DNA from: Ashinkailepas kermadecensis
Taxonomy: Eukaryota; Arthropoda; Thecostraca; Neolepadidae
DNA: 64,000 bases
Direction: 5' to 3'
Assembly (NCBI GenBank): GCA_034440615.1
Contig: JAOTOM010004738.1
Span: 186,001-250,000 of the forward strand
This document shows, piece by piece, positions 46,901-58,900 of this stretch (position 1 is the stretch's first letter; each line of letters starts with the position of its first letter). Position numbers and translations under genes: made by a program. The notes beneath the pieces are model-generated. The model was not told where the DNA came from. It ran no database searches and worked only from the letters and a program-made list of their open reading frames with translations.

Positions 46901-49900
46901 AATGTGGGTGCAGTCCGTTGAGGGGACAGGGGTTGGTTGTTGCGCCTGATAGCGCCTGATAACCTCCCAGAGTTATAATATGTTCATGGAGAAGATTCGG
47001 TACCTTCGGGCAAAATCTAGGAAATTGGAACATACTTCACCAATAAAACCCTGAACTGAATCCCTGAATGAAACTGGAAATATCCTCCTACGCCTCCCCT
47101 CCCCTCGTCTCGCACCTCGGTTGAGGTATTTGCTCGTTTTGTTGTTGTTTGTGTCGGTCAACATATTCGTTGACCAGCGCTTTCGTATTTGACTCAGATA
47201 TGACTTGGAATATTATTTATTGCCAACATGCGCGTCTAGCAGCATGTGTACGCTGGCTGCACATACGGTCGAGCCGATCAATATGTACAGGTGCCCTCTA
47301 GCTTTCGATGGTCCTGGCAATTGCCGCCTGCCGCGCGAGGCCGCGCGCCCGCAGTGTTGCCGGAGCCTCTTCTCCGGCAGACGCACCGTCCACCGCGCCA
47401 TCCGGCACACCGCTGTCAGCCGACGGCTGCTCTAGCAGGAAATATCCTTCGGCCTTGTTCGCAAATTGCATGCCTCGAGTCGATCGCGACACTGCCACTC
47501 CAACCTATATGTTTCCTGGGTTTGCCTCTGTCACGCGGGACCGCGCGGCCATCGCTCTTGTTTACATCGTGGCAGTTTTTTAGGCGGTCGTGGCGCCGTG
47601 TGGCGGGTGAGTTGGAGTTGGACTTTTGGGATGAAATATATTGCACAAGTATTCATCCAGTGCATATAGGCATATCCTTCTTGGCTAGTTCATTGGTTAA
47701 TGGAAATGTATTTCATGGTAATATGCACAGATCAGGATGTATGTGCAGGATGTATATCAGGGAAATGTTTGAATTTAACAGAAATGATGCAATTAGAGGT
47801 CACCAATTCAAAATTAAAGTTAATCACAGCAGGACAAGGTTAAGACAGTCTTTCTTCACCAACAGGGTAGTAGAACACTGGAACCAGCTGCCAGGAATCA
47901 TTGTCAGTAGCAACACACTGAACATCTTTAAAAACAGCATAGACAAGCATTATAAGAATAGGGGGCTTGTTTTTCTGTATTCCAGGGAGGGTTGATCGAC
48001 GGATTTGGTGGGCAACTGGTTCAGTTTCCAGAGTGCAACCAAGAAGGGCCCTTGTGGCTCATAGTTGCACTGATCTTTTATGTCTTTATGTCTTATGTAT
48101 GCATAGGCATAGTAATCTCACTTAATATGAAGTGATTTGTGGATATTAGTAGTAAAATTATTGGATGAATGACAGCCAAAAATAGTCTTTGTAGCCTGTA
48201 TTCAAAGCTGAATGATGTACAGGACAGACAAACATGAAAATTATTCATGAGTCTTACCTAAACTCCTCAGCACCAAAGTGAAAATGTATCCTTTGGTGAA
48301 ACACCTGCCTTCTGTGATGATCATGGGCTGGCATATCACCCCAAACACCTAGCTGCAGCATATTCATGACATAAGCTAATAATGATGCACTAACAATAAC
48401 ACTTAGCAGAAACAATTAACTGACAATGAACAATTAATTGCAATAATAGACTATAACTAGAACAAAGAACACTAATAACAAGAGATATCAATAATAAGTA
48501 ATGCTAGAATACCCTAGGTGGCCCATCTCCTCTACTCCTATTCACTTATTGCCAAAATCACAATGTTACGCTTGTCATGTTGAGCATCATTTGCATGCCG
48601 TCATTTCGTTGAAATTCTCCCACCACTAAGGTTTGATGCAGGGTTTGATGAAACTAGACATGCGTTGATTCGTAGTTTTTGAGTCGTGAATTCGTAAAAT
48701 TGTGTGCGTGTTTTTGAAAGCGTGCTTTTTTTTCGTATAATTTATTTTGGTGAAACTGGAAATCACGACTCACGTACAAAAAAGCTGCTGAATCGTGAAA
48801 TCGTGAAATCGTAATGTTGATGAAACTGGGCCCTGGTCAGCCGGACAGCTCCGTTCGGTTCAGGTGTCAGACGCTACATCGCCGATGATGTCGGCTGTCC
48901 CTGCCGTACCGGGCTTCTGACACGATTGTGTGTCCTCCTTGGTATTTGCTCTCTGGCCCCTGGCTCTGACATTGTGTCCTCTCTGGTGCCAGTGACACGA
49001 CGAGTCTGACGTGACTGTGTGTCCGCGCCCCGATCTGTGACTCGCGTGGCCAGCAGGATGATGACGAGGAGGGCGAGGAGAGTGAAAAGCCAGCGGCTCC
49101 CGAGGGCGAGAAGGAGCCACCGCCGGAAACTCGCATCGAGGTTGACGTGCCGAAAATCTCCACCGACCTTGGCAAGGTCAGCCACCGGCCGGTGCATCTG
49201 TGTACACGAAGTATGTGGTACACTGATCTATGATTTTTCTGTTGAAACGATATTTTTATCACGTCATTATATAACACGTACTATGGCGACGAAAGTAGTC
49301 CGCATTGCTGGTATACAAGAACGTTCACATGTGACAAATAGCAAGAGTTAACATCAACAACACATTTTCATAACCGCATTGTCGGAATTGAAAGATTGCA
49401 GTGTAATTTACATAAACTATTGCAGGGCAATAGTCGCATTTCACGGAAGTCCGAACAGACAGTAAAGGTTGTTTTCTGGAGGCCAAAGCAAGTTTCTCTT
49501 AGGCGTCGGGTTCCACTCAAATTGTGGAATTTCACCACCCTAGAGCAGGGTTAAAAAATTGGTCGTTTCTGGATTTATTTTCATCTATAGCTTATCCTCT
49601 CAAGAACATGCTTCGGATTTTTTTTCATGCAGAGGTTGAATGATAACTGTTTATCAGCGGACTGATCTGTATCAAAATGCTCAAGATTCACTGGGAAGTA
49701 AAAACTGAGATTATGTAGTTGCAGGTCTTAAGAAAAAATATTTTCTTCATATTCGATTAGCATACAATTTTCCCCTCACATCCAGGATTACAAAGTACAA
49801 ATACAACCATGCTGTAGAGCAGCGCGATCATGGTTTGTTTGGGATTGGCTTGTTGCCGAAAGTCAGCCGGGGGCCAGTCACGGCATTCTGTACCCTGCAG

Positions 49901-52900
49901 GAGCTGAATTTTGTGAAGCTACCCAATTTCCTGTCGGTGGAGACGCGGCCGTTCGACCCTCAGACTCACGAGGACGAGATCGATGAGGAGGAGACGCTCG
50001 ACGAGGAGGGCCGCGCCAGGTCAGTGGTCCCGTCGCTATCTTGAGGTCTGATGTTGGTCTGCATCATCACTGTTTTATGACCAATGCAGTTCCCCTACCC
50101 ATGCACCCAAGTAGCTGAGTAACATGGCGTTACTCCCCAAGACGTGTGCTGGGTAGACACACCACCAAGCAGGTGTTTGCGGGGTAGACACGCCACCAAG
50201 CAGGTATTTTGCTGGGTAGGCACGCTACCAAGCAGGTGTTTTGCGGGGTGGACACGCCACCAAGCAGGTATTTTGCTGGGTAGGCACGCTACCAAGCAGG
50301 TGTTTTGCGGGGTGGACACGCCACCAAGCAGGTATTTTGCTGGTTAGGCACGCCACCAAGCAGGTGGGTAGACATGCTACCAAGTACGTGTTTTGCTGGG
50401 TAGACATGCCACCAAGCAGGTGTTCAACCAAGGGCACATACATGAAGAGGTTTGCCTTGTAAACAGATGGGTAAGGTTTACATTTTGAAGTGTCATTTGC
50501 GGGCTAGTATTTATTCAGTTGTTTTAAAACGTGCACCTTTCGATAGAGGAAGTATCATTATGTATATTACTGTTGTACTTTGTAGTTTTGAACCAAATGC
50601 TGATTGTCTTGATAAACCTTGGAAAAACCAGAGCTGGCTCTAAATAAGATAATTGGAACTTAAAATATTGCATTGCACCGTGAATTGCTGTTGAAAGTTT
50701 CTCGCTGGCAGAAATGCCGCCTCGAACCTCCTGGAAACAATAATGAAGAACAATTCATTTGAATGCCCAGATGGCCGTCCAGATGAACTGTTTACCATAT
50801 GCACGGGAGTAGGCTCGCCCGAGCTTCGTCCTCGCCCGTAATACCTACAATATTGGAACATCTTGAAGTTTTGGTCCTTTCTAGCCATTAGTTGATTGCG
50901 GGTAGTCTCATACAGCGAGCTCAAACCATGCTTTTTTACCTCTAAGCCATGCAGTGGAATAACCGTGTCATCTCACCCTGTGGAAAGCGTCACACACGCC
51001 TGGTTGAGGAATGCAATGGCCGCCTTCGATATTTGTATAAGATGGTGTGTCGTACGAGCTTTGTTTTTGTTATCTTTGCTTTGTTAGGTGATGCGGTCTT
51101 AGTACGACTATAACCAGGCGTGCGCTAATAAGATGGTTTTAGGAACAATATACAAAGGAGAAAATAACACAAAAATGACAAAACCTGAGTTTGATGGCGA
51201 GACTACTAAAGAGACCCATCTATTTTTTCGATTGTTTAACTTACAGATTGCGCACCAGAAAAAAGTTGTATTTCTACCATCAACGCATTCATTTCGGGGG
51301 CGGTCCACTTGGCCAACCGTTTAGGTGAACCACTGGAAACGTACCAATGCTGGTGGTTTTCAATTTTGGCAGGATCCTGCTACACCTGGAATAATTCCAC
51401 CAAGTCATGAGTTGCCATGAAGTTCGCGTGCGCTTAGTTTTGGCTTCGATATCACCAAATATGCAGCTTCGCAAGCTAATGCCACTTGATCCGGTTTGAG
51501 CCGACCATTACCTAACCATGCGCCCCATTTGTGAGGCTGCAATCACTGCTGCCTGCACGTCCTGCCACTTCCTGGGCCTTGAAGTGCGGCATGCGCGCAG
51601 TCATGTCCCTGCGGGTAGTTGCAACCGCCTCCTGCGCGCCTGTTTCGACGTCTGGGCTGCAATTCACCCGTACCCCTGTTCCATGACCTCGTCCAATTCA
51701 CCCGTACCCCTGTTCCATGACCTCGTCCGACCTCATCGCCCATGCCTGCCGACCAGGCTCAAGCTGAAGGTGGAGAATACTATGCGATGGCGGACCGCGT
51801 TCGACAACGACGGCAATGATATAAAGGAGAGCAACTCCAAGATAGTACGCTGGTCGGACGGCAGCATGTCGCTCTACCTCGGCTCGGAGATCTTCGACGT
51901 CTACAAACAGCCGCTCCAGGTGTGTTAATAGCCTCAGGTAGATCAAGTAGCCGCTTAAGATGAGACAAGCAGCAACTCCAGGTGAGGTAAACAGTCACCT
52001 GATACGCACCTGCGCCACTCCCGCTTCTTCGTTTCTCAGTCTCGTGCTCTTCTCCTCCCTTATTTTCCACTCCTCCACTTCCTATCGCGTCGATGCCTCC
52101 ACCCCCCCCCCCCCTTCCATCTGCATGCTCTGATGGTCGGTGAAGACTAGCTGAGGCTGTAGGCAGTTGTTGGCTGCGTCACCACTATTGTCTGTCGTTA
52201 GGTAATCAGCCGTGATACCTGGTGGTTCTGGACAGTGGCAAATGATGATCTCACAGTGGGAAGACTGCCAGTCCCACGAGTGTACGTTCAGGTGGCAAGT
52301 ATTGGCGCGTGCAGCGACATGGCAGAACGATGTGCGCTGTGCGTGGTGTCACACGCTCACTAGGCGTCGATCAGAGCTGGCCGCATGGCTGTGCGCACGT
52401 TTCTCGGTACTGTCTTTGTCTGGCATCTCGACACGGCGTGTGTGGGTGTGAGTGCATGATACAGCGACCGGAGTCTCTGTGGTGGTATCAGCTCCGATGT
52501 GTATAATATTGCACGTGTTGTGTGCCGGCGAGTGCTGAATGCCGGCCGGTGCGACTGACACTGTCACCACTGACTGGCACTGCTACCACCGACTGGCACT
52601 GCCGCCACTGACTGGCACTGCCACCACTGACTGGCACTGGCACCACTGACTGGCACTGCTACCACCGACTGACACTGTCACCACCGACTGGCACTGTCAC
52701 CACTGACTGGCACTGCTACCACCGACGGGCACTGCTACCACCGACTGGCACTGTCACCACTGACTGGCACTGCCACCACTGACTGGCACTGTCACCACTG
52801 ACTGGCACTGTCACCACTGACTGGCACTGCCACTACTGACTGGCACTGTCACCACCGACTGTCACCAAGGGCGTCGCCACTGGGGGGCAGGAGGGGCAGT

Positions 52901-55900
52901 CGCCCCCCCTGCCGTGAAACTGGGGGGCGCCCCCTGAAATTTGAGGAGGCCCCCATCCGCAAATACGCAGCAAAAAAGGTGAGCAAGGAGGCCGACGGGA
53001 CAGAAGACCATACTGTCAATGAGGCCTCAAGACTGACGAGGCCCCCAGGAAATATAATCAGGTCTCTATAAGAGACGTAGAACAGAGATTGGAAGGAGGC
53101 CCCCAGGACGAAAAGGAGGCCCCATGACGAAAAGGAGGCCCCTATGACGAAAAGGAGGCACCCATGACGAAAAGGAGGCCCCAAGACATAGAACAGAGAT
53201 TAAGAGGAGGCCCCCAGGAAGAAAAGGAGGCCCCCAGGACGAAAAGGAGGCCCCAGGACGAAAAGGAGGCCCCAATACGTAGAACAGAGGTTGGGAGGAG
53301 GCCCCCAGGACGAAAAGGAGGCCCCCAGGACGAAAGGAATGCACCCAAGGACAAAAAGGAGGCCCCTAAGACGTAGAACAGAGATTGGGATGAGGTCCCC
53401 AGGACGAAAAGGAGGCCCCCAGGACGAAAAGGAGGCCCCTAAGACGTAGAACAGAGATTGGAAGGAGGCCCCCAGGACGAAAAGGAGGCCCTCAGGGCGA
53501 AAGGAATGCACCCAAGGACAAAAAGGAGGCCCCCAAGACGTAGAACAGATATTGGGATGAGGTCCCCAGGACGAAAAGGAGCCCCCCAGGACGAAAAGGA
53601 GGCCCCTAAGACGTAGAACAGAGATTGGGAGGTGGGCCCCAGGACGAAAAGGAGGCCCCAAGACGTAGAACAGAGGTTGGGAGGAGGCCCCCAGGACGAA
53701 AAGGGGGCCCCCAGGACGAAAAGGAGGTCCCCAGGACGAAAAGGAAGCCCCAAGACGCAGAACAGATTTGGAGGAGGCCCCCAGAACGAAAAGGGGGCAC
53801 TCAAGACGAAAAGGATGCCCCCAGGACGAAAAGGAGGCCCCCAGGACGAAAAGGATGCACCCAAGGACGAAAAGAATGCTCTCAAGACGTAGAACAGCGA
53901 TTGGGATGAGGTCCCCAGGACGAAAAGGAGGCCCCCAGGACGAAAAGGATGCCCCCAGGACGCAAAGGAAGCACACAAGACGTAGAACAGAGATTGGGAG
54001 GAGGCCCCCTGGACGAAAAGGAGGCCCCTAAGACATAGAACAGAGATTGGGAGGTGGCCCCCATGACGAAAAGGAGGCCCCCAGGACGAAAAAGAGGCCC
54101 CTAAGACGTAGAACAGAGATTGTGAGGTGGCCCCCAGGACGAAAAGGAGGCCCCCAGGACGAAAAGGATGCCCCCAGGACGCAAAGGAAGCACACAAGAC
54201 GTAGAACAGAGATTGGGAGGAGGCCCCCTGGACGAAAAGGAGGCCCCTAAGACATAGAACAGAGATTGGGAGGTGGCCCCCATGACGAAAAGGAAGCCCC
54301 CAGGACGAAAAAGAGGCCCCTAAGACGTAGAACAGAGATTGTGAGGTGGTCCCCAGGACGAAAAGGAGGCCCCCAGGACGAAAAGGATGCCCCCAGGACG
54401 CAAAGGAAGCACCAAAGACGAAGAACAGAGATTGGGAGGAGGCCCGCAGGACTAAAAGGAGGCCCCAGGACGAAAAAGAGGCCCCCATAACAAAAAGGAT
54501 GCACCTAAGGACGAAAAGGAGTCCCCTAAGACGTAGAACAGAGATTGGGAGGTAGCCCCCAGGATGAAAAGGAGGCCCCAGGACAAAAAAGGAGGCCCCC
54601 AGTACGAAAAGGAGGCCCTCAGGACGGAGAGGATGCCACCGATACGGGCAAGAAGCCACCCAGGTTAGACGAAAAGGCTTCCGATGGGTGGCAGGATAGT
54701 CTTAATTTGGAAAACGAGGCCCCCAAGACGGAAGAGGATGCCCCTGCAATATAAAATTAAGACAAGATAGGGGAGATTTCTCCGGACGCAATAGGGGCCC
54801 CAAGACTGGTAAGAAGGTCTCCACAGGAATGAGAGAAGGCCACCGAGACCAGCCAGATGAGGCCCATATTTTGGAAGAGGACCCTAGAAGAGAAAATCTA
54901 GGACTAGGACGTAAAAGCACCCTGCTAAGAGGATAATGAGGCTCCAAACACAGATAAGGAGGCCCCCATGACGTGAGAGGAGGCCCCTAATTTAAAAAAA
55001 GGAGTCACCAAGGAGAGGGTAGGAGTCCCCAGAAATCAAGAGAGCGTCAAAAATGGCACGGAGGAAACCAGGATTGCAAAGGAGGCCCCAACACCGGAAA
55101 GGAGGCCACATAATATGAGAGGAGGCCCTAAGACGAAAAGGAAGCCAGTGGATATGAGATGAGGTTTCGGAGACGCAAAAGCAGGCCCCAAACAGGTGAG
55201 GTTCCACCGAGATAGAAAAGGACGATCCAGAGACGTGGCAAGAGGCACCTAATTGGGAAGAGAACGACACAAGATAGGAAATGAGACCCCATGATGAACG
55301 AGGAGGCCCCTAAAATAGGAGATAAAGGCCATTGGATAAGAGAAATGGCTCCCAGGCGGAAAAGAAGGCTCGAAGACGGCTAAGAAGGTCCCCGGGAAAT
55401 AACAAGGCCAATAAGATAGGAAAGGTTGCCAGTAATTTGGCAGAGGAGGCGCCTGGAAGAGAAGAGGAGTCCACCAGGAGATAAGAGACCACCCCTAAGA
55501 TGGGTAAAGATCGAATCCACACGCAGAGCAGGAGGCCCCAAGACGTGAGAGGAGGCCCCTAATTTGAAAAAGAAGGCCTCTAGAAGAGAAATGAGGCATC
55601 TGCCGGACTCGAGAGGAGTCCCTCAAGAAGGAGTAGGTCTCCAGGACCAAATGAGACCCCGAAAACCGGAAAGAGTTCCCAGGAAATGAGAGGAGGCCCT
55701 TAAGATGGGAGTGGTAGCAGGTATGGAAGAGGTGAGGTTTCCAAAATTGAAGATCCCTCAAAACGGGTAAGGCTTTGCCATGATAAAGGAAGAGGCCCAC
55801 GAGGCGTGGCAGGAGGCCCCTAATTTGGCAGAGAATGCCCCTCGAAGATGAGAGGAAGCCCCATGCCTTGTTAAAGGGTCCCCAGAATGCAAGAGGAAGC

Positions 55901-58900
55901 CCTCCAAGACGGGAGAGGAGGACCATTGAATATGGAGGAGGGTAGGACACACAAGGAGACGTCGAAAACCAGTAAAAATGCTCTAGGAAATGAGACTAGA
56001 CCCTTAAGACGCGACAGGAGGCCTATAATTTGCAAGAAGAAACCATTAAGAAATAGTAGGAGTCGTGTCTGGGTACTTTAAGATCACGATATGGGCCCCA
56101 AAAGATCCGGCGGGGCCCCCGCAAATTATGCTGAGCCTGGGGTACCAAAAATTCACGCCCGGACCACCACAAACATGCCAGGGGCACGACAGGTCGTACC
56201 GTGCCCCAACAGTCTGATTGGGACCAAAACAAATGAAGCCGGAGCAACGAAAAACAATCCGGACATGGATAATACCTTTGGGGGCCCAACAATGACGCCA
56301 AATGCACCCAAAGAGCATTGGACCCCCAAAAAGTGTCGAGGCCGCTATAGCTCGCGCTAGGGATCCAAGATAATGACGTCGGGGCCCAAAAGATCACATT
56401 GGACTCAAAAAAGTCGCGTCGCAGCCCTTGAAAATCACACTGGAGGCCCAGAAAGTCGCACCGGGGCCCCAAAAGTTGCAGCTGCCCCAAAAATCAATCC
56501 TTAATCGGAATGTCACTCTAGGACAAAAAAAAACTCCTTCAGTGGCCGCAGTGCTATATCAAAGGGGCAAATGCCCCCTCCATCCTGAGAGGGATAAGCT
56601 CCCAAGAATCGTGCCGGGGCCTCAAAAATCGCACTGGGACCACCAAAATTCGCGTCGGTCCACCAGAATTCGCGTATGGGTCTCCAAATAAATACGGCGA
56701 GCCCCGGAAAACTCGCTCCGAGGCCCGAAAAATTGCAACAGGAACCGCCAAAATCGCGTTGGGGCCACAGCTAAATACAACGCGTCCCACAAACTCGAAC
56801 CAGGCACCTCAAATATCGCGCTCGGGACCCACAGTTCCCATCGGTAGTCCCGTCGAGGCTCTCAAAAATTGGCGTCTTGGGCCGCACGTAAGCACAGTGT
56901 AACCACAAACACCGGATCGGTATCCGAAAAAATCAAGCTGGAGCCCTCCAAAATAAGGAGGGATTCCAACAACTAAATGCCCAGGTTAAAAAAATGGCTC
57001 TGGAGCACCGAACATATTATCAGATGCCTTCACAAATTGCATACGGCACCGAAAAACAAACCGGATCTCGAACAATCGAGGTGGGATACAAAAACATGGC
57101 GCCAAGGGCTCGAGAAATCAGGCCGGGATTCGGACTTTTAAAAAATCAGAAAGGCTTCACAAAAATCGTATTGAGCCCAGAAAACTGGGGTTGGGTCTCC
57201 GGAACCACGCGCCTAGGCGCGATAAGCCTCTGGGACCTAGAAACATCGTACCGGAGCCCCAAAATTGTACTGGGGCCCCACAACTGTGCGTCAGAAGCCC
57301 AAAATAGACACATCGGGACCCTAAGAGCACAACGGGGGCCGAAAATACAACTGGCCCTCCAAAGCGCACAGAGTCTCACAAAAAGCGACAGGGCCTTAAC
57401 ACATGCGTTGCAGCCATAAATATACACACCGGGAGGTCTAAAAATATACCGGAAACTCTCAAGGCACACAGGGGTCATGATAACGCACAAGGACCTGAAA
57501 AAGTGGTTGAGGCCGCAAAAGGCAACATGGTTCCAAAACAAACAAAAAGACCGGGCGCTAAATAAACACATCGGGGTCTTCGAAAACGCCCTGACACGTC
57601 AAAAAAAAACCTCGGTGCGCAAAAATGCCACAAACCATAAAACGAGCAGGGGATTCGAAAATGTTTTAGGCCCCTAACAAAAATGGATTGGAGCCATAAT
57701 ACGCAATCATAGAGCAGGAAAGACGCAATGGGTCCAACAAAGAATGCTGAGGCAGGGCCTCGGTTCGGTAGCCAATCTGGGAAGATAGCAGCAAAGATAT
57801 GAAGTGCATCAAACCTCAGCGGAAACCGCATTTCATAACTACCAGAAAATGTGGAAAGTAGGAAACTAATGATCGAATTTAATCAATCGACTTTTCGCAG
57901 CGAACGCCCATACGAAGCATTCCATCACGTCAAATATGGCGTGATTGTATCATGTGGCAGCAATTAGCAAAACGCAGAAGGCCTCGCAGAGGCCGTAGCA
58001 TCGCACGAAGTGTGGCGAATGCACCGAATACGAAAGATGGGTCTGCACGTGCACTGACGTTGCCGTCGTGGCTACCGGGTGCTACGAACTGGAATGCCTG
58101 AAATTGTGAAATTTTGTATTTTAAAGTGGTAGGTAATACATTTTAAATTGGAGTTGTGGGCCTAATACATCTTCGAAACACTGCTCGTTTTAGGGCTTTG
58201 TTGCTTTTTTGTGCACCGAGTATGTTTTACGTGGCAGGGCGTTTTCGAGGATCCTGATGTGTTTATTTAGCTCCCGGTCGTTTTGTACGTTTTGGAACCA
58301 TGTTGTCTTTTGTGGCCCAGCCTCTTTTTCAGGCCCTTGTGCGTTCTCATGGCCCCTGTGCGCCTTGCGAGCTTGCAGTGTATTCTTTTTCGAGCTCCCG
58401 GCATGTTTATTTAGGGCTGCAACGCATGTTTTAAGGCCCTATCGCTTTTTGGGAGACTCGGTGCGCTTTGGAAGGTTAGTTGTATTTTCGGGCACCGTTG
58501 TACTCTTAGGGTCCGGCGGTGTATATTTGGGGTTTCTGATGCACATTTGTGGGGCCCCAGTACGATTTTGGGGCTTCGGTGTGATTTTTCTGGGTCCCAG
58601 CGCGACTTATCGCGCCCAGGCGCGTGGTTCCGGGGACCCAACGCCAACTTTTTGTGCTCAACGCGATTTTTTGTGGATCTTTTCTGGGTTTTTATGTCCG
58701 AATCCCGGCCTGATTTTTCGAGCCTCTGGCGCCATGTTTCTGCATCCCACCTCGATTTTTCGAGATCCGGCATGCTTTTCGGTGCCATACGCAATTTTTG
58801 AAGGCATCTGGATAAAAATGTTCGGTGCTCCAGAGCCATTTTCCTGATCCGGACATTTATTTGTTGGAATCTCTCCTTTTTTTGGAGGGCTCCAGCTTGA

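Noticed and set aside
53439..54659. 406-codon open frame on the - strand (and a 258-codon frame at 53200-53976)
   Set aside because: It encodes only [15 protein letters not shown] repeats from the purine-rich array in a transposon; the frame is open because of composition, not selection.
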